Of a stretch of 5,027 nt of DNA, positions 1-4,779 are shown one piece after another (positions within the stretch are counted from its first letter, which is position 1; each line of letters starts with the position of its first letter). The notes beneath the pieces were generated by a model. That model searched no databases, was not told the DNA's origin, and was given only the letters and a program-made list of their open reading frames with translations. The position numbers and the translations under genes are program-made. This stretch comes from Blastocatellia bacterium (GTDB taxonomy: Bacteria; Acidobacteriota; Blastocatellia; Pyrinomonadales; Pyrinomonadaceae), in the NCBI GenBank assembly GCA_013695195.1, contig JACDAY010000074.1, positions 1-5,027 on the forward strand, given 5' to 3'.

Positions 1-296
1 TTGCGAAAAATGCGCGGAGTAAATTGTCCCGAAGCCTGCGTAACCGCCGCAAGGGTAAGCGAAAAAGCGAGCGCGGCGACCGTCAGCATGGACGAAGCGA
101 TAGCCGTCAGCATTCCGCGCGAACCGTCCGCTCCGAGGCCGAAAAGACGGGGATAATCAATCAACCACTTTGATTTTACGCTCGAATCGATTTCGATAAG
201 CGTGAGCGCGAGCGCAATCGAGAAGATAATCATCAAACCGGGAACGAACCATAAGCTTGCCCGCAAATTAATCACGATTTCCTTTATTTTGTTCAT
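1..296 (-). CDS. DUF2254 family predicted membrane protein, N-terminal part (runs off left edge)
   Basis: Reading the minus strand from ATG at 296 gives 98 open codons to the window edge. The N-terminus has a short basic stretch (MNKIKEIVINLRASLWFVPG), then a hydrophobic helix at about residues 15-37. A loop with the Gly/Asp-rich motif LGADGSRGMLTAIASSM follows, then a second helix at about 66-90, ending in QFTPRIFR. The order LRASLW-FVPG, ADG-R-(L/M)L-AIASSM and QF-PR is the pattern I know from the start of DUF2254 proteins, multi-helix inner-membrane proteins of unknown function. An in-frame TAG two codons upstream makes this the first possible ATG; no good Shine-Dalgarno is visible. It starts 63 bp after the channel gene stop on the same strand, so the two are probably co-transcribed. 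Family assignment is by recalled motif; the C-terminal two thirds are outside the window. Confidence 0.82.
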   Translation of the reverse strand, partial: MNKIKEIVINLRASLWFVPGLMIIFSIALALTLIEIDSSVKSKWLIDYPRLFGLGADGSRGMLTAIASSMLTVAALAFSLTLAAVTQASGQFTPRIFR

Positions 297-359
297 GGGC
301 TATTCAGTTATGTCATGGCTTTGTATCAATAAATCCGTTGAGAATCGAGCGGCTGTCGA

Positions 360-1184
360 TTATCCGCCGGCCGCTATCTTTTCCGACAAACCGCGAATTT
401 CTTCTCGCAAACTTCCGATTTCAGCTTTTAAAGCTCTCACGTCTTCGGCGCCGACGATTTCCGAATCTTTCGCCTCGGCGTCGCGCCCGACAAAAAACGT
501 TGCGAGTGTTGCGGTTACATAACCAAAAACACCAAAGCCGTAGAGGGCAATAATAAAACACAGCACTCGTCCCTCGGCCGACTTCGGAAAATAGTCCGAA
601 CCGATCGACGTCAGAAGCATGGCCGTCCACCACAGCGCGTCGCCGTACGTTTTGAAACCGTTCGGCACATCGCTTTCGAAAGCCAGCATTCCGGCCGCGC
701 CCGCAAAACAAACGATTATCGACAGAGTCAGAACATAGCCAAAGCCCCGACGGCCGAAGCTTGCACCCAGCGATTTCATTCCGCGGTTGATCGACGTCAA
801 AACGCGAAACAGCCTCACCCCGCGGGCCGTGCGTGCCAATCGAAGAACGCGAAAGGCGCGGAAGATACGAAACACCCGCAATGCCGGAACGAGCAGCGAC
901 AGCGCGGTCAGCCAGTTTGACTTCAAATAATCGGTTTTATCCGGTGCGAGCGAGAATTTGATGACGAAATCGAGTATAAAAATTATCCAGATTACCGTGC
1001 CGATAAGCTCAAGCAAAGGCGAGAGGTTCCAGATGAGTTCGTAAATAAGCAGCCCGAGCCAAACGAAACCGAGTATGAGCAGCGGTGTTTCCAGCCAATC
1101 GTCGAGATGTGTGATCAATCCCTGCCGTTCCGCCTTTACACGCGCCGCTATTTCGTCGTTTTCGATCTTTTCTCGTACGCTCAT
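360..1184 (-). CDS. Voltage-gated-type ion channel, six-helix, non-canonical pore filter
   Basis: This 274-residue protein has the layout of a PF00520 ion transport channel subunit, which would act as a tetramer in the inner membrane. S1 is about residues 33-52, S2 58-80 (with F69 and D72), S3 about 88-102 and S5 147-170. The pore loop is about 180-200 and S6 about 205-232. S4 carries Arg at every third position from R103 to R127, nine in all. At the pore, where K+ channels have TVGYGD, this protein reads T192-S-I-G-S-D-Y-F-P200, one residue shorter and without GYG, so the ion carried cannot be named. The tail (249-270) is a perfect heptad series V249, L252, I256, L259, I263, L266, I270, suggesting a coiled coil that holds the tetramer. 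Start ATG 1184 has no clear ribosome binding site. DUF2254 follows 63 bp downstream. Confidence 0.9.
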   Translation of the reverse strand: MSVREKIENDEIAARVKAERQGLITHLDDWLETPLLILGFVWLGLLIYELIWNLSPLLELIGTVIWIIFILDFVIKFSLAPDKTDYLKSNWLTALSLLVPALRVFRIFRAFRVLRLARTARGVRLFRVLTSINRGMKSLGASFGRRGFGYVLTLSIIVCFAGAAGMLAFESDVPNGFKTYGDALWWTAMLLTSIGSDYFPKSAEGRVLCFIIALYGFGVFGYVTATLATFFVGRDAEAKDSEIVGAEDVRALKAEIGSLREEIRGLSEKIAAGG

Positions 1185-1190
1185 TCTATA

Positions 1191-1219
1191 ATTCTAACCG
1201 AAGCAACAACAATTTGTAA
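1191..1219 (-). promoter_or_regulatory. Tentative promoter for the ion channel gene (possibly leaderless)
   Basis: On the minus strand TAGAAT (1196-1191, 5 of 6 to the -10 consensus) lies 17 bp downstream of TTACAA (1219-1214, only 3 of 6 to the -35 consensus). Initiation about 7 bp past the -10 would fall at the channel's own ATG, which would fit the lack of a ribosome binding site. The -35 match is weak, so this is only a candidate. Confidence 0.2.
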
Positions 1220-1287
1220 TTTTTGTATGTGTCGGCTCATGGAGGCCGGTGATGGTTTTGTCGCGATTCAGGCAGCATCGCGACCGA

Positions 1288-2107
1288 GAATTCTTCGCAT
1301 CGTCAGAAATTTCGTATAATGTGTTGTGCAAACCAAAAGAACAGTGGCCGCTGAAAATTCCCGGATCTCCTTCACCGGATCGTAACGGAGCCATGAGATC
1401 ATGTACGGCTGAACACTCGAACGGAACAGACCATTCAATGCCGGCGGGACCGATTCTACCCTCTTGCCGGCAGCAAGCTGACTGAGGATATCTTCAGTTG
1501 ATTTCTGTAAATCGGGTGGTACTGGGATTTGACCTGCTCTAAGAGAATTTCTTTAACGGGACGACCGGCACCGGCAACGGACACATATGCTTCCGCACTC
1601 GCTCTTTGGCCGGCGACCATACCGATCAATGAGCCTTCGCTGTGACCGAGTACTGTTAATAACGAGAAGCGCTTATCGGCTCTTAATTTTTTACACCACG
1701 AAACCGCGTCGTCAATATAAGTCTCAAGCTGAGGTCTTCCTCGCGGAGCGTCACCTTTTTTTTTCTGCGGCCAATTGCATCGCCTTTCCGGTCGCACCGA
1801 TGCCACGCTTGTCGTAACGCACTGAAGCAATCCCACGCGCGGCCAACCCTCGGCCAGCAGTTTGAGGCTGTTGTTAGGCCCCTTAAGCACGGGCGAGTTT
1901 CCGTCGCGGTCGGTCGGCCCTCCCCGCGATGATTAAGACGACCCGCACGCGCGAACGCGATTGAGGCAATTCCAATGTGCCAAACAATGTCCCGGTCGAA
2001 GTCTTAAGGGCGATCGGTTGTGAGCCCTCTTCATGTTGGGCAAAAACCGGGAAAGCTAACGCGATCAATACCAATAAGTTCATAAAAATAGCGGTCGGAC
2101 TTTTCAT
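1288..2107 (-). pseudogene. Secreted alpha/beta hydrolase, decayed by multiple frameshifts and 3' truncation
   Basis: Translating the minus strand across three frames recovers a coherent alpha/beta hydrolase. A signal peptide (residues 1-23, ending FPVFAQ) comes first. The oxyanion-loop region GPTDRDGNSP follows, then ASVRYDKRGIGATGKAMQLA, the nucleophile elbow L-GHSEG-SLIG (nucleophile Ser near 1648), AGAGRPVKEIL, and a cap segment ending QPYMISWLRYDPVKEI. The frame breaks near 1921 (net loss of 2, deleting the Ser of GSGP), 1845 (loss of 1), at or near the A9 run 1756-1764, near 1521 (loss of 1) and near 1315 (loss of 1). Homology fades after ISDDAKN (about 1290), before the catalytic His would appear. 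The start, signal peptide and ribosome binding site remain, so at most a 74-residue fragment would be made. It begins 19 bp after the DUF4190-like gene, so it was the last gene of the sigma-factor operon. Family is clear; substrate is unknown. Confidence 0.85.
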
Positions 2108-2115
2108 TTTTGATT

Positions 2116-2121
2116 CTCCTT
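2116..2121 (-). promoter_or_regulatory. Ribosome binding site of the decayed hydrolase
   Basis: AAGGAG on the minus strand, 8 nt before ATG 2107. It is the strongest Shine-Dalgarno in the window, although the gene behind it is broken, which suggests recent decay. Confidence 0.75.
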
Positions 2122-2126
2122 GGGAT

Positions 2127-2441
2127 CTATCTTCCGCCGTTCAACTTTGAAAGAACGTCGATGATTTCACGCAACCTGTCAAAATTTGAAATGATTAGAA
2201 TCGGCAAAATGATTAGCGGCAGTATGCCGAGAACCAGACCCGCCTTTGCCCACATACGATGTTCCTTTAGAACAGGCTCCGGTTTCGTCCTTAACGCAAG
2301 CCAGGCAAATACAATCGCCAGGATCGCCTTTTCCAGTCCCAGCAAATTGACGAAACAGCATATTCCCAGGATTAGCGAAGCGGTTGCAAACGCATATTTT
2401 TGTCCGAGAACCAAAGATTCATTTGTTTCAATCTCGCTCAT
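2127..2441 (-). CDS. DUF4190-like small membrane protein (two helices)
   Basis: The 104-residue product starts MSEIETNES at ATG 2441. This start is chosen over an in-frame ATG at 2504 because GGAGAG (2455-2450) lies 8 nt before it and because the earlier ATG would overlap the anti-sigma gene by about 60 bp. Helix 1 is about residues 17-47, with the pattern ATASLILGICCF...LEKAILAIVFAWLAL. A polar linker at 48-62 follows, then helix 2 at about 64-85 (WAKAGLVLGILPLIILPILI) and a short basic, amphipathic tail. A-SLILG...AI-A-VFA-LALR followed by AGLVLGIL is the DUF4190 pattern, small membrane proteins of unknown function. The gene follows the anti-sigma stop by 4 nt, so it is translationally coupled to it. 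In this position it may stabilise or modulate the anti-sigma factor; that is inference only. Confidence 0.8.
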   Translation of the reverse strand: MSEIETNESLVLGQKYAFATASLILGICCFVNLLGLEKAILAIVFAWLALRTKPEPVLKEHRMWAKAGLVLGILPLIILPILIISNFDRLREIIDVLSKLNGGR

Positions 2442-2445
2442 AGTT

Positions 2446-2871
2446 TTATCTCTCCAATACAAGTTCGGAATTAATCCTGAACGGGTTCTCCCTAATGAGA
2501 ACAAACAACGCTACCACAAAGATCAACGGCACGAGCTTGAAAGCCAAGCCAAAATCGCGGTCAGGAAGCATTTCAAGCAGCCTGAACGCGACGAGAAGGG
2601 CTCCGAGCAACGCAAACGGCCTCCAGCCGATTTCCGATTTTAAGTGCGAGCCGATATGTTTTTCGACCCCCGGCCATAAATCCAAATCCTGCTGATTACG
2701 CGCTTGTCTTTTTAGCAGGGAGTCAGCATTTAGGAACTGTTCAATCTCGCTGTGGCAATTCTCGCAATGCTTCAGGTGCAAATTTATCTGCTCGCCGGAA
2801 AGTTCCTGTTTCTCGGCATCAAGTTCCGCCATTTTTGCCATTAATACATCTTCACAATTTATCTTGTTCAT
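2446..2871 (-). CDS. Membrane-anchored anti-sigma factor with ZAS zinc-binding motif
   Basis: This 141-residue protein should hold the ECF sigma factor encoded just upstream inactive at the membrane. The N-terminal domain has C6, then H32-x3-C36-x2-C39, i.e. Cys-x25-His-x3-Cys-x2-Cys, the classical ZAS zinc-binding signature of anti-sigma factors. A linker with the DLWPGVEKHI segment (64-73) leads to two membrane helices at about 83-102 and 107-126, then a short cytoplasmic tail of about 15 residues. Both termini would be cytoplasmic with almost no periplasmic loop (about four residues), so the signal is probably sensed in the membrane, by the zinc site, or through a partner such as the DUF4190-like protein. 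Start ATG 2871 is 15 nt past the sigma stop, with GAAGG about 9 nt before it. Confidence 0.88.
   Translation of the reverse strand: MNKINCEDVLMAKMAELDAEKQELSGEQINLHLKHCENCHSEIEQFLNADSLLKRQARNQQDLDLWPGVEKHIGSHLKSEIGWRPFALLGALLVAFRLLEMLPDRDFGLAFKLVPLIFVVALFVLIRENPFRINSELVLER
2450..2455 (-). promoter_or_regulatory. Ribosome binding site that sets the DUF4190-like start
   Basis: GGAGAG on the minus strand, 8 nt before ATG 2441, embedded in the last codons of the anti-sigma gene. It supports the 2441 start and translational coupling of the two genes. Confidence 0.75.
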
Positions 2872-2886
2872 ATTCTCAAACCTTCA

Positions 2887-3402
2887 TCAATGGAGTTTTC
2901 CGGTTAATTTCGCGTGCAATTGCCTACGCGCATAGAACAAACGGCTCATCACGGTCCCTTTCCGTATCTGTAAATGTTCGGCCAGTTCGTCATAAGAAAG
3001 CCCGTCAAGATATTTCAAAGTAATAATTTCGCGGTCTTCTTTCGGCAGCGAAAGCAATGCTTTTTCAAGAGCGAATCTTTCTTCACTTGGAAGCCCGGAT
3101 TGAGGCGCGAAAATCTCTATATCTTCGACGCGTTCAGTTTCACGCTTTTTTGCAGTTATCTTGTAGCAACGGTTGCGAAGCAAAACGTAAAACCACGGAT
3201 AGAATGGACGCGATTTATCAAAGCTATTGATGGCCTTAAAAGCATCAATAAATGCGTCCTGCACGGCATCTAAAGCATCTTCGCGATTAAATAAAATGGC
3301 AATGGCGTGACCGGCTGCTTGCCTTTGATATCGCTCGACGAGTGTGCGAAATGCATCCTTTTCACCGTTTTGACATTTCTTGACTACAGTCGAATCGTCC
3401 AT
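2887..3402 (-). CDS. ECF (group 4) RNA polymerase sigma factor
   Basis: The 171-residue length is usual for an ECF sigma factor, which directs RNA polymerase to a small set of promoters. Region 2 spans about residues 15-86: DAFRTLVERYQ, then EDALDAVQDAFIDAFKAINSFD (the DxxQDxF-type core-binding helix), and the aromatic-rich FYPWFYVLLRNRCY used for promoter melting. A linker at 88-108 leads to region 4 (about 111-166), with LPKEDREIITLKYLDGLSYDEL and the helix-turn-helix AEHLQIRKGTVMSRLFYARRQL that reads the -35 element. No extra C-terminal domain is present. AAAGG (3412-3408) sits 5 nt before ATG 3402. It is the first gene of a close-packed operon with its likely anti-sigma factor next. Autoregulation is usual for this class, and a palindrome lies 31-49 nt upstream of the start. 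Confidence 0.94.
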   Translation of the reverse strand: MDDSTVVKKCQNGEKDAFRTLVERYQRQAAGHAIAILFNREDALDAVQDAFIDAFKAINSFDKSRPFYPWFYVLLRNRCYKITAKKRETERVEDIEIFAPQSGLPSEERFALEKALLSLPKEDREIITLKYLDGLSYDELAEHLQIRKGTVMSRLFYARRQLHAKLTGKLH

Positions 3403-3432
3403 AACTGCCTTTCACATTAACGTATCCGGTTT

Positions 3433-3451
3433 GTTTGAGAAATATTCAAAC
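3433..3451. promoter_or_regulatory. Inverted repeat upstream of the sigma gene, possible operator
   Basis: A perfect 6-bp inverted repeat, GTTTGA-N7-TCAAAC, centred 40 bp upstream of the sigma ATG. On the minus strand TTGAAT (part of the repeat) is followed after 17 bp by GATACG, a weak promoter-like pair, so a protein bound here could cover a -35 element. The site could equally form a small hairpin. The symmetry is visible; the regulatory role is inference. Confidence 0.35.
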
Positions 3452-3483
3452 TATTTTGTTTTCTGAACTTTGGGGCACTGAAA

Positions 3484-3538
3484 AATGTTGAGAATTCTGA
3501 AAGTCCACACAAAGCCGGGCAGTAACTGCCTCAACATT
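3484..3538. repeat. 55-bp nested inverted repeat in the sigma/transposase intergenic region
   Basis: AATGTTGAG (3484-3492) and its exact complement CTCAACATT (3530-3538) enclose 37 bp. Inside are two more palindromes: AGAATTCT at 3491-3498 and GGCAGT-A-ACTGCC at 3518-3530. The last shares its final base with the right arm. This is the most structured part of the gene-free 3403-3603 stretch. It could be a tiny mobile-element remnant with 9-bp terminal repeats, a structured leader, or a protein binding region. It has no coding capacity that I recognise. Confidence 0.5.
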
Positions 3539-3603
3539 CACTTTTTCCCGCGAACACACTATCATATTGGAAACGGCACGCGCGCTATTCCACCCAAGAC
3601 AAT

Positions 3604-3846
3604 ATGAGTGACCGGATATTCCGCGCATCGTCGAAATGGATTCATTCGGAGTTTCCGCATTTGCAGAAATTTAGGTGGCAAGGCGGTTACGGAATATTCT
3701 CAATCAGCAAATCACTGGCACCGGACGTGATCGATTATTTTAAGAAGCAGCGCGAACTTCATAAAAAGCAGAGTTTCGAGGATGAATATGTTTCGCTATT
3801 GAACTTGCATGGGGTTTATTTCGACGAACGATATTTATTTTATTGA
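3604..3846 (+). pseudogene. C-terminal fragment of IS200-like / REP-associated Y1 transposase
   Basis: The 80 residues match the second half of a Y1_Tnp (IS200/REP-associated tyrosine) transposase, a single-strand DNA transposase that nicks at hairpins. SSKWIHSEFPHLQKF is followed by the diagnostic WQGGYGIFSIS (25-35). VIDYFKKQRELHKKQSF (42-58) contains Y45, which aligns with the catalytic tyrosine. The closing block is EYVSLLNLHGVYFDERYLF. A full protein is about 140-160 residues. The N-terminal half with the HUH metal-binding motif (usually HVHLL) is missing, and I find no trace of it in any frame of 3403-3603, so the ATG at 3604 is probably an accidental start at the deletion junction. The product cannot be an active transposase alone. 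Two hairpins follow directly downstream, as is typical for REP-associated members. Confidence 0.85.
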
Positions 3847-3851
3847 TTCAG

Positions 3852-3869
3852 TTGCCGCTGACGCGGCAA
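3852..3869 (+). repeat. Hairpin after the transposase fragment (REP-like, possible terminator)
   Basis: TTGCCGC-TGAC-GCGGCAA forms a perfect 7-bp stem with a 4-nt loop, 6 bp after the transposase stop. A T6 run starts 6 nt beyond (3875-3880), so it might act as a weak terminator for the plus strand. Its position directly behind a Y1 transposase remnant and beside a second hairpin favours a REP-type element. Confidence 0.55.
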
Positions 3870-3887
3870 GATCATTTTTTCAATTTA

Positions 3888-3907
3888 CCGTGGGTTGAAA
3901 CTCACGG
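3888..3907 (-). repeat. REP-like hairpin with flanking ATAG tetranucleotide on the minus strand
   Basis: CCGTGGGTT-GA-AACTCACGG gives a 9-bp stem with one G-T pair. Read on the minus strand it is ATAGCCGTGAG...CCCACGG, a hairpin directly preceded by ATAG. That resembles the GTAG/GGAG guide tetranucleotide found 5' of REP hairpins that TnpA-REP proteins recognise. Together with the hairpin at 3852-3869 it makes a pair (BIME-like) just downstream of a Y1 transposase remnant. The structure is visible; copy number elsewhere in the genome is unknown. Confidence 0.5.
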
Positions 3908-3943
3908 CTATATTCATGGAACCGTTTTGATACAAAGAATAGA

Positions 3944-4513
3944 ATGAATTCCAGCAAAAAAAAAGAGTTGTCACCGGAACAATCTGAAGAACTATTCAGA
4001 GCGTTAAAGGCCCGTTTTGAAAAAAACATGAACCGCCATAAAGGTCTTGAATGGGCTAAAGTGCAGGCAAAGCTGGAAGCTGATGCTGAAAAACTGTGGT
4101 CGCTCAGTGAAATGGAAAGGACCGGCGGCGAGCCGGATGTTGTCGGGTTTGATAAAAAGACGAGCCGTTTCATTTTTTATGATTGTTCGGCGGAAAGCCC
4201 CAAAGGCCGCAGAAGTGTTTGTTACGACCGCGAAGCGCTGGATGCAAGGAAAGAACACAAACCGAAAAATAGCGCTATCGATATGGCAGCCGCCATGGGG
4301 ATTGAGCTTTTAATGGAAGAAGAATATCGAGAGCTGCAGAAACTTGGAAATTTTGATACTAAAACGTCGAGCTGGATAGAAACACCTTCTGAGATCAGAA
4401 AACTCGGCGGCGCCTTCTTTTGTGATCGCCGCTACGGCCATGTCTTCGTGTATCACAACGGTGCAGAATCTTACTATGGTGCCAGGGCGTTCCGCGGATC
4501 GCTAAGGGTCTAA
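3944..4513 (+). CDS. DUF4256 domain-containing protein
   Basis: This soluble, 189-residue protein covers the whole DUF4256 family length. Recognisable conserved blocks are F25-EKNMNRHKGLEWAKVQAKLEA (25-46), LWSLSEMERTGGEPDVVG (51-68), IFYDCSAESPKGRRSVCYDR (77-96), AIDMAAAMGIELL (111-123), and the closing FFCDRRYGHVFVYHNGAES plus ARAFRGSLRV-end (158-189). No signal peptide or membrane segment is seen. The family has no established biochemical function that I know of; the many conserved polar residues (C81, C93, H102-K106, C160-D-R-R-Y-G-H) suggest an enzyme or ligand-binding fold. ATG 3944 is chosen because homology starts near residue 9; only a weak purine-rich stretch precedes it. Codons 5-7 are an A9 run. 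It sits alone on the plus strand between REP-like hairpins and a terminator, so it is a single-gene unit, possibly acquired. Confidence 0.9.
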   Translation: MNSSKKKELSPEQSEELFRALKARFEKNMNRHKGLEWAKVQAKLEADAEKLWSLSEMERTGGEPDVVGFDKKTSRFIFYDCSAESPKGRRSVCYDREALDARKEHKPKNSAIDMAAAMGIELLMEEEYRELQKLGNFDTKTSSWIETPSEIRKLGGAFFCDRRYGHVFVYHNGAESYYGARAFRGSLRV

Positions 4514-4626
4514 ATTTTGCACAGATAGCGAAGTGGAGTTCTCCATTAAAATCACCCGCTTACGTTTCGATTATTAGTTGGCAAAACAATATATGAAAAT
4601 ATCGAAATAAGAACTTGGGGGGCAAT

Positions 4627-4666
4627 AAAACCCAGCGCAAAGTTTTCAATTTTGCGCCGGGTTTTT
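4627..4666. terminator. Bidirectional rho-independent terminator
   Basis: AAAACCC-A-GCGCAAA (4627-4641) pairs with TTTGCGC-C-GGGTTTT (4651-4665): a 15-bp stem with a single A/C mismatch and a 9-nt loop. It is flanked by A-rich sequence on the left and T5 on the right, so it can stop transcripts from both sides: DUF4256 on the plus strand and the receptor on the minus strand. It lies 14 nt after the minus-strand coding tail ending at 4680. The gene-free stretch 4514-4626 before it holds nothing else I can support. Confidence 0.88.
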
Positions 4667-4679
4667 AATGTAAGCGCCT

Positions 4680-4775
4680 CTATGGAATATAAGCTACAGG
4701 CACAGGCGTGTCCGTGCCGATACCCCAAACTTCCGTGCGGATACCGCCACCCGACAAGTTCAAAAACCAGGTTCC
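4680..4775 (-). pseudogene. Possible remnant: C-terminal tail of an FG-GAP/VCBS-type repeat protein
   Basis: On the minus strand, in a frame different from the receptor and just after its stop, 31 codons read GTWFLNLSGGGIRTEVWGIG then TDTPVPVAYIP and a TAG stop. The order TW(Y/F)LN-S...WG--TDTPVP-AYIP-end is what I recall from the last repeat of secreted FG-GAP/VCBS beta-propeller proteins in Acidobacteriota. No start codon or further repeat precedes it, and upstream the frame runs into the receptor's final codons. It therefore looks like the 3' end of a lost gene, still in front of its own terminator, onto which the receptor gene has been joined. The match rests on a short stretch, so chance is possible. 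Confidence 0.45.
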
Positions 4776-4779
4776 TCCT

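Noticed and set aside
202..522. Plus-strand open frame of 106 codons
   Set aside because: It is antisense to DUF2254 and the channel, has no family resemblance, and both minus-strand genes have clear motifs.
1249..1485. Plus-strand open frame of 78 codons, with TATAAT at 1315-1320 inside it
   Set aside because: It is the complement of the decayed hydrolase; the TATAAT has no matching -35 and leads to no plausible gene.
1756..1764. Programmed frameshifting at the A9 run in the hydrolase
   Set aside because: Four other frame breaks without slippery sequences are present in the same gene, so decay is the simpler explanation.
1456..1890. Minus-strand open frame of 144 codons taken as an independent gene
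   Set aside because: It begins in the hydrolase, changes frame inside it relative to the motifs, and ends at a frameshift; it is part of the pseudogene.
2442..2504. Upstream ATG (2504) for the DUF4190-like gene
   Set aside because: It would overlap the anti-sigma gene, adds residues without family similarity, and lacks a ribosome binding site, whereas ATG 2441 has GGAGAG.
2110..2643. Plus-strand open frame of 177 codons
   Set aside because: It is antisense to the DUF4190-like and anti-sigma genes, which have clear motifs and coupled starts; its sequence resembles nothing.
3446..3628. Minus-strand open frame of 60 codons upstream of the sigma gene
   Set aside because: No recognisable domain or ribosome binding site, and it runs through the inverted repeats into the transposase fragment.
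4534..4545. TGGAG-TT-CTCCA palindrome after the DUF4256 gene
   Set aside because: The loop is too small for a stable hairpin and no T run follows; the real terminator is at 4627-4666.
4565..4607. TTTCGAT ... ATCGAAA inverted repeat in the DUF4256 3' region
   Set aside because: Seven-bp AT-rich arms with a 29-nt spacer are expected by chance in such sequence.
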